Source: an uncultured Clostridia bacterium (lineage in GTDB: Bacteria > Bacillota > Clostridia > Saccharofermentanales > Saccharofermentanaceae). From it: a stretch of 6,716 nt of DNA. The stretch covers positions 1 to 6,716 of the forward strand of contig CAMNNN010000082.1 of the NCBI GenBank assembly GCA_946545505.1, in the 5' to 3' direction. The position numbers and the translations under genes were made by a program. This document shows, piece by piece, positions 4,696 through 6,716 of this stretch (the stretch's first letter is position 1; each line of letters begins with the position of its first letter). The notes under the pieces are model-generated. The model did no database searches. It was not told the origin of the DNA and saw nothing but the letters and a program-made list of their open reading frames with translations.

Positions 4696-6716
4696 TTAGT
4701 CAATTATATCACTCACATTGTCCTTTCCGACGAGTTCACAAAGCTTTAACAAAACGTCAGGTGATGCATCAACAGAGCATACGGGATCAAGTTCCGCGAC
4801 ACTTCCATCGTTGAATCTGACCTTCACACGGGTGTTCCCGTGAAAGTACACGAGGAAGTTCAGAAGCCTCTGGTAAGCGGCTCCGTTCGGGTCTCCCGTG
4901 AAGTTGATCTGGATCGAGCCTTTGACAGAAGGGCTGTCCTGTTCAACCGGATTCTTAGCCGCGGGGGCGGGCGCAGACTGTCTTTGTACTGCAGCATAAC
5001 CGTTACGTGCGGCATCATATACCTTCCTGAACAGCCAGTTGCCGGTAACCTCGGCCACATCGGCAGGCGTCTGCGGCATCGGGAACATAGCATCTATCGA
5101 CAGTGAGAACGTATCCTCACCCTGTATCCTTCTTCTTCCTATGAACACATACGGCTTATCGGGCTCTATCACACTCGCATACCTGTCGAACACCTTACCG
5201 AAAAGCGCCGCCTCGAACTGCCCGTACATATCCTCAGCTACGAGCACAGCCATCGCGGTCTTGGACTTCGTGGTCCTTACCTTCTTCGACAGCAGCATAC
5301 CGCACATGATGACCTGGGCATCGTCATTAACGGACTCCTGCCTTCCCTCATTTACGATCTCCCTGAAAGCTCGCATATCATAAGTGCAGTACCTGTCTAT
5401 GAAATCTGTGAACTCGGCCATCGGATGTCCGGACAGATAAAGCCCTACCACATCCTTCTCATAAGCAAGTTTCTGCGCTTCGGGATATTCATTGACATGA
5501 TTGATCCTGATTGAGTTATCCGAAGGAGCAGCCTCCGGCGATACCATATCAAACAGGCTCAGCTGTCCTTCCACCTGTCTTGAATTCTCGACGGATATCT
5601 TATCCAGTTCGGTTCTTACAGTTGCTATCATGGTCGCTCTGTTAAGCCCTGTAAAATCCAAAGCGGAAGACAGAATTATAGATTCCACCATATTCTTCTT
5701 AAGACCTATCTTGGCAGCTCTTCTTAAGAAATCCTCGAACGATGTGTAAGGGCCGTTCTCATCCCTGTCATCAGTCAGCTGGTTGACAGCTGTCTCACCA
5801 ACATTCTTAAGTACCGACAGACCTATCCTGATAGCCATTCGTCCGTCAGGAAGTCTCTCCGTCGAGAATTTCGCGCGGCTCTTATTAACATCAGGTGGAA
5901 GAACCTCTATACCCATCGGGCCGCAGCAGTTGATGTAGTAAGCCGCTGCCGCGATATTAAAACGGAAAGAATTCATCATCGCTGCCATGAACTCGGCAGG
6001 ATAATAGTACTTAAGATACGCAGTATAGTAACCGACTATCGCATAGCACGCCGCGTGCGACTTGTTAAAAGCATATCCCGCGAATACGACGACCTCGTTA
6101 TAGATTTTATCCGCGACCTGCTCAGGGACTCCTCTGTTAAGTGCTCCTTCGATCTGTCTTCCTGTCTCGTCGACGCCGCCGAATATGAACAAACGGCGGT
6201 ACTTCTCCATGAGGGATTTCTTCTTCTTACTCATGGCTCTTCTGATGTTATCAGACTGACCCATCGAGAATCCGGCAAGATCACGGACTATCTGCATGAC
6301 CTGTTCCTGATAGACCATACATCCGTAGGTTACATTCAGTATGGGTTCAAGCAAGGGATGATCATACTGTATCGAAGCCGCGTCGTGCTTCGCTCTTATA
6401 TACTTGGGTATCTGATCCATAGGACCGGGGCGGTAAAGCGAGATACCGGCTGTTACATCTTCTATCGATGACGGCTTCAAGTCCTTCATAAATGAAGTCA
6501 TGCCCGCGCTTTCAAGCTGGAATACACCGACCGTGTCACCTCTTCCGATCATGTCATAAACATTCTGATCATCAAACGGAATCTTATCGAAATTGATATC
6601 TATTCCGTAATTACTCTTGACCATATCGGCGGCATCGCGGAGCACAGTCAGAGTTCTTAAGCCTAAGAAGTCGAACTTAAGAAGTCCCACACTCTCGATA
6701 TCAGCCTTCGCGAACT
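4696..6716 (-). CDS. dnaE: DNA polymerase III alpha subunit DnaE, C-terminal part (5' end outside the window)
   Basis: Catalytic subunit of the replicative polymerase. The frame is open through the window edge and continues conserved DnaE sequence (FAKADIES before GLLKFDFLGL), so the GTG at 6690 is internal and not a start. About 672 residues are visible, numbered here from that GTG codon. The Asp in KFDFLGL (residue 7, bases 6670-6672) corresponds to the third catalytic aspartate, E. coli Asp555; the other two and the PHP domain lie off-window. Other conserved blocks are GVFQLES (55-61), SLYRPGPMDQIPKYI (84-98), YQEQVM (127-132), RRAMSKKK (150-157) and AFNKSHAACYA (207-217). A consensus clamp-binding motif QLSLFD (376-381) precedes KDVVGLYLSGHP (412-422), an OB-fold (about 456-535), an Ala/Pro-rich linker and the C-terminal domain (about 590-664). 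The lack of a 3'-5' exonuclease insertion and the motif order fit DnaE rather than PolC. The small prepilin gene and pfkA follow. Confidence 0.97.
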   Translation of the reverse strand, partial: FAKADIESVGLLKFDFLGLRTLTVLRDAADMVKSNYGIDINFDKIPFDDQNVYDMIGRGDTVGVFQLESAGMTSFMKDLKPSSIEDVTAGISLYRPGPMDQIPKYIRAKHDAASIQYDHPLLEPILNVTYGCMVYQEQVMQIVRDLAGFSMGQSDNIRRAMSKKKKSLMEKYRRLFIFGGVDETGRQIEGALNRGVPEQVADKIYNEVVVFAGYAFNKSHAACYAIVGYYTAYLKYYYPAEFMAAMMNSFRFNIAAAAYYINCCGPMGIEVLPPDVNKSRAKFSTERLPDGRMAIRIGLSVLKNVGETAVNQLTDDRDENGPYTSFEDFLRRAAKIGLKKNMVESIILSSALDFTGLNRATMIATVRTELDKISVENSRQVEGQLSLFDMVSPEAAPSDNSIRINHVNEYPEAQKLAYEKDVVGLYLSGHPMAEFTDFIDRYCTYDMRAFREIVNEGRQESVNDDAQVIMCGMLLSKKVRTTKSKTAMAVLVAEDMYGQFEAALFGKVFDRYASVIEPDKPYVFIGRRRIQGEDTFSLSIDAMFPMPQTPADVAEVTGNWLFRKVYDAARNGYAAVQRQSAPAPAAKNPVEQDSPSVKGSIQINFTGDPNGAAYQRLLNFLVYFHGNTRVKVRFNDGSVAELDPVCSVDASPDVLLKLCELVGKDNVSDIID

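Noticed and set aside
4860..5093. Second minus-strand frame inside dnaE
   Set aside because: Out of frame with the conserved DnaE OB and C-terminal region; Arg/Pro-rich translation typical of a shifted frame.
6688..6690. GTG as the start of a short dnaE
   Set aside because: The frame continues upstream to the window edge with conserved DnaE sequence, and the GTG is the Val just before the catalytic KFDF motif.
1..6716. Mobile element, CRISPR array, tRNA/rRNA or defence system
   Set aside because: No inverted-repeat bounded transposase, regularly spaced repeats, cloverleaf-like sequence or defence-type gene was seen; coding sequence fills almost the whole window.

Overview
This window looks like chromosomal DNA from a member of the Firmicutes, most likely class Clostridia. 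The evidence is a DnaE-type replicative polymerase gene just upstream of pfkA (a common Firmicutes arrangement), a MutS2 with a C-terminal Smr domain, purine-rich Shine-Dalgarno sites before every visible start, and moderate GC with many CTT/AAG codons. I cannot name a genus from sequence alone. All genes are on the minus strand, so transcription runs from high to low coordinates.

Layout in transcription order: (1) 6716-4696, the C-terminal portion of dnaE, cut by the window edge; (2) 4668-4465, a very small prepilin-like protein; (3) 4405-3350, pfkA, ATP-dependent 6-phosphofructokinase with an unusual 34-residue N-terminal extension; (4) 3339-865, mutS2, complete; (5) 850-173, a small P-loop ATPase of uncertain role; (6) 183-1, the start of a membrane protein, cut by the window edge. 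Gaps are 27, 59, 10 and 14 bases, and the last two genes overlap by 11 bases, so the set looks like one operon or two overlapping ones. The only gap large enough for a promoter is the 59 bases before pfkA, which contain a perfect TATAAT hexamer but no good -35. No stretch over 300 bases lacks a gene.

Functionally the block mixes genome replication (DnaE), glycolytic commitment (PfkA) and MutS2, which in Bacillus subtilis splits collided ribosomes and has also been tied to recombination. The promoter-proximal pilin-like gene and the distal ATPase/membrane-protein pair are the parts whose function cannot be read from the sequence. I found no mobile element, CRISPR array, RNA gene, phage gene or defence system. 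The points most worth a second look are the mini-prepilin, the PfkA extension, the altered LDLR motif in the MutS2 Smr domain, and the translationally overlapping ATPase/membrane-protein pair.
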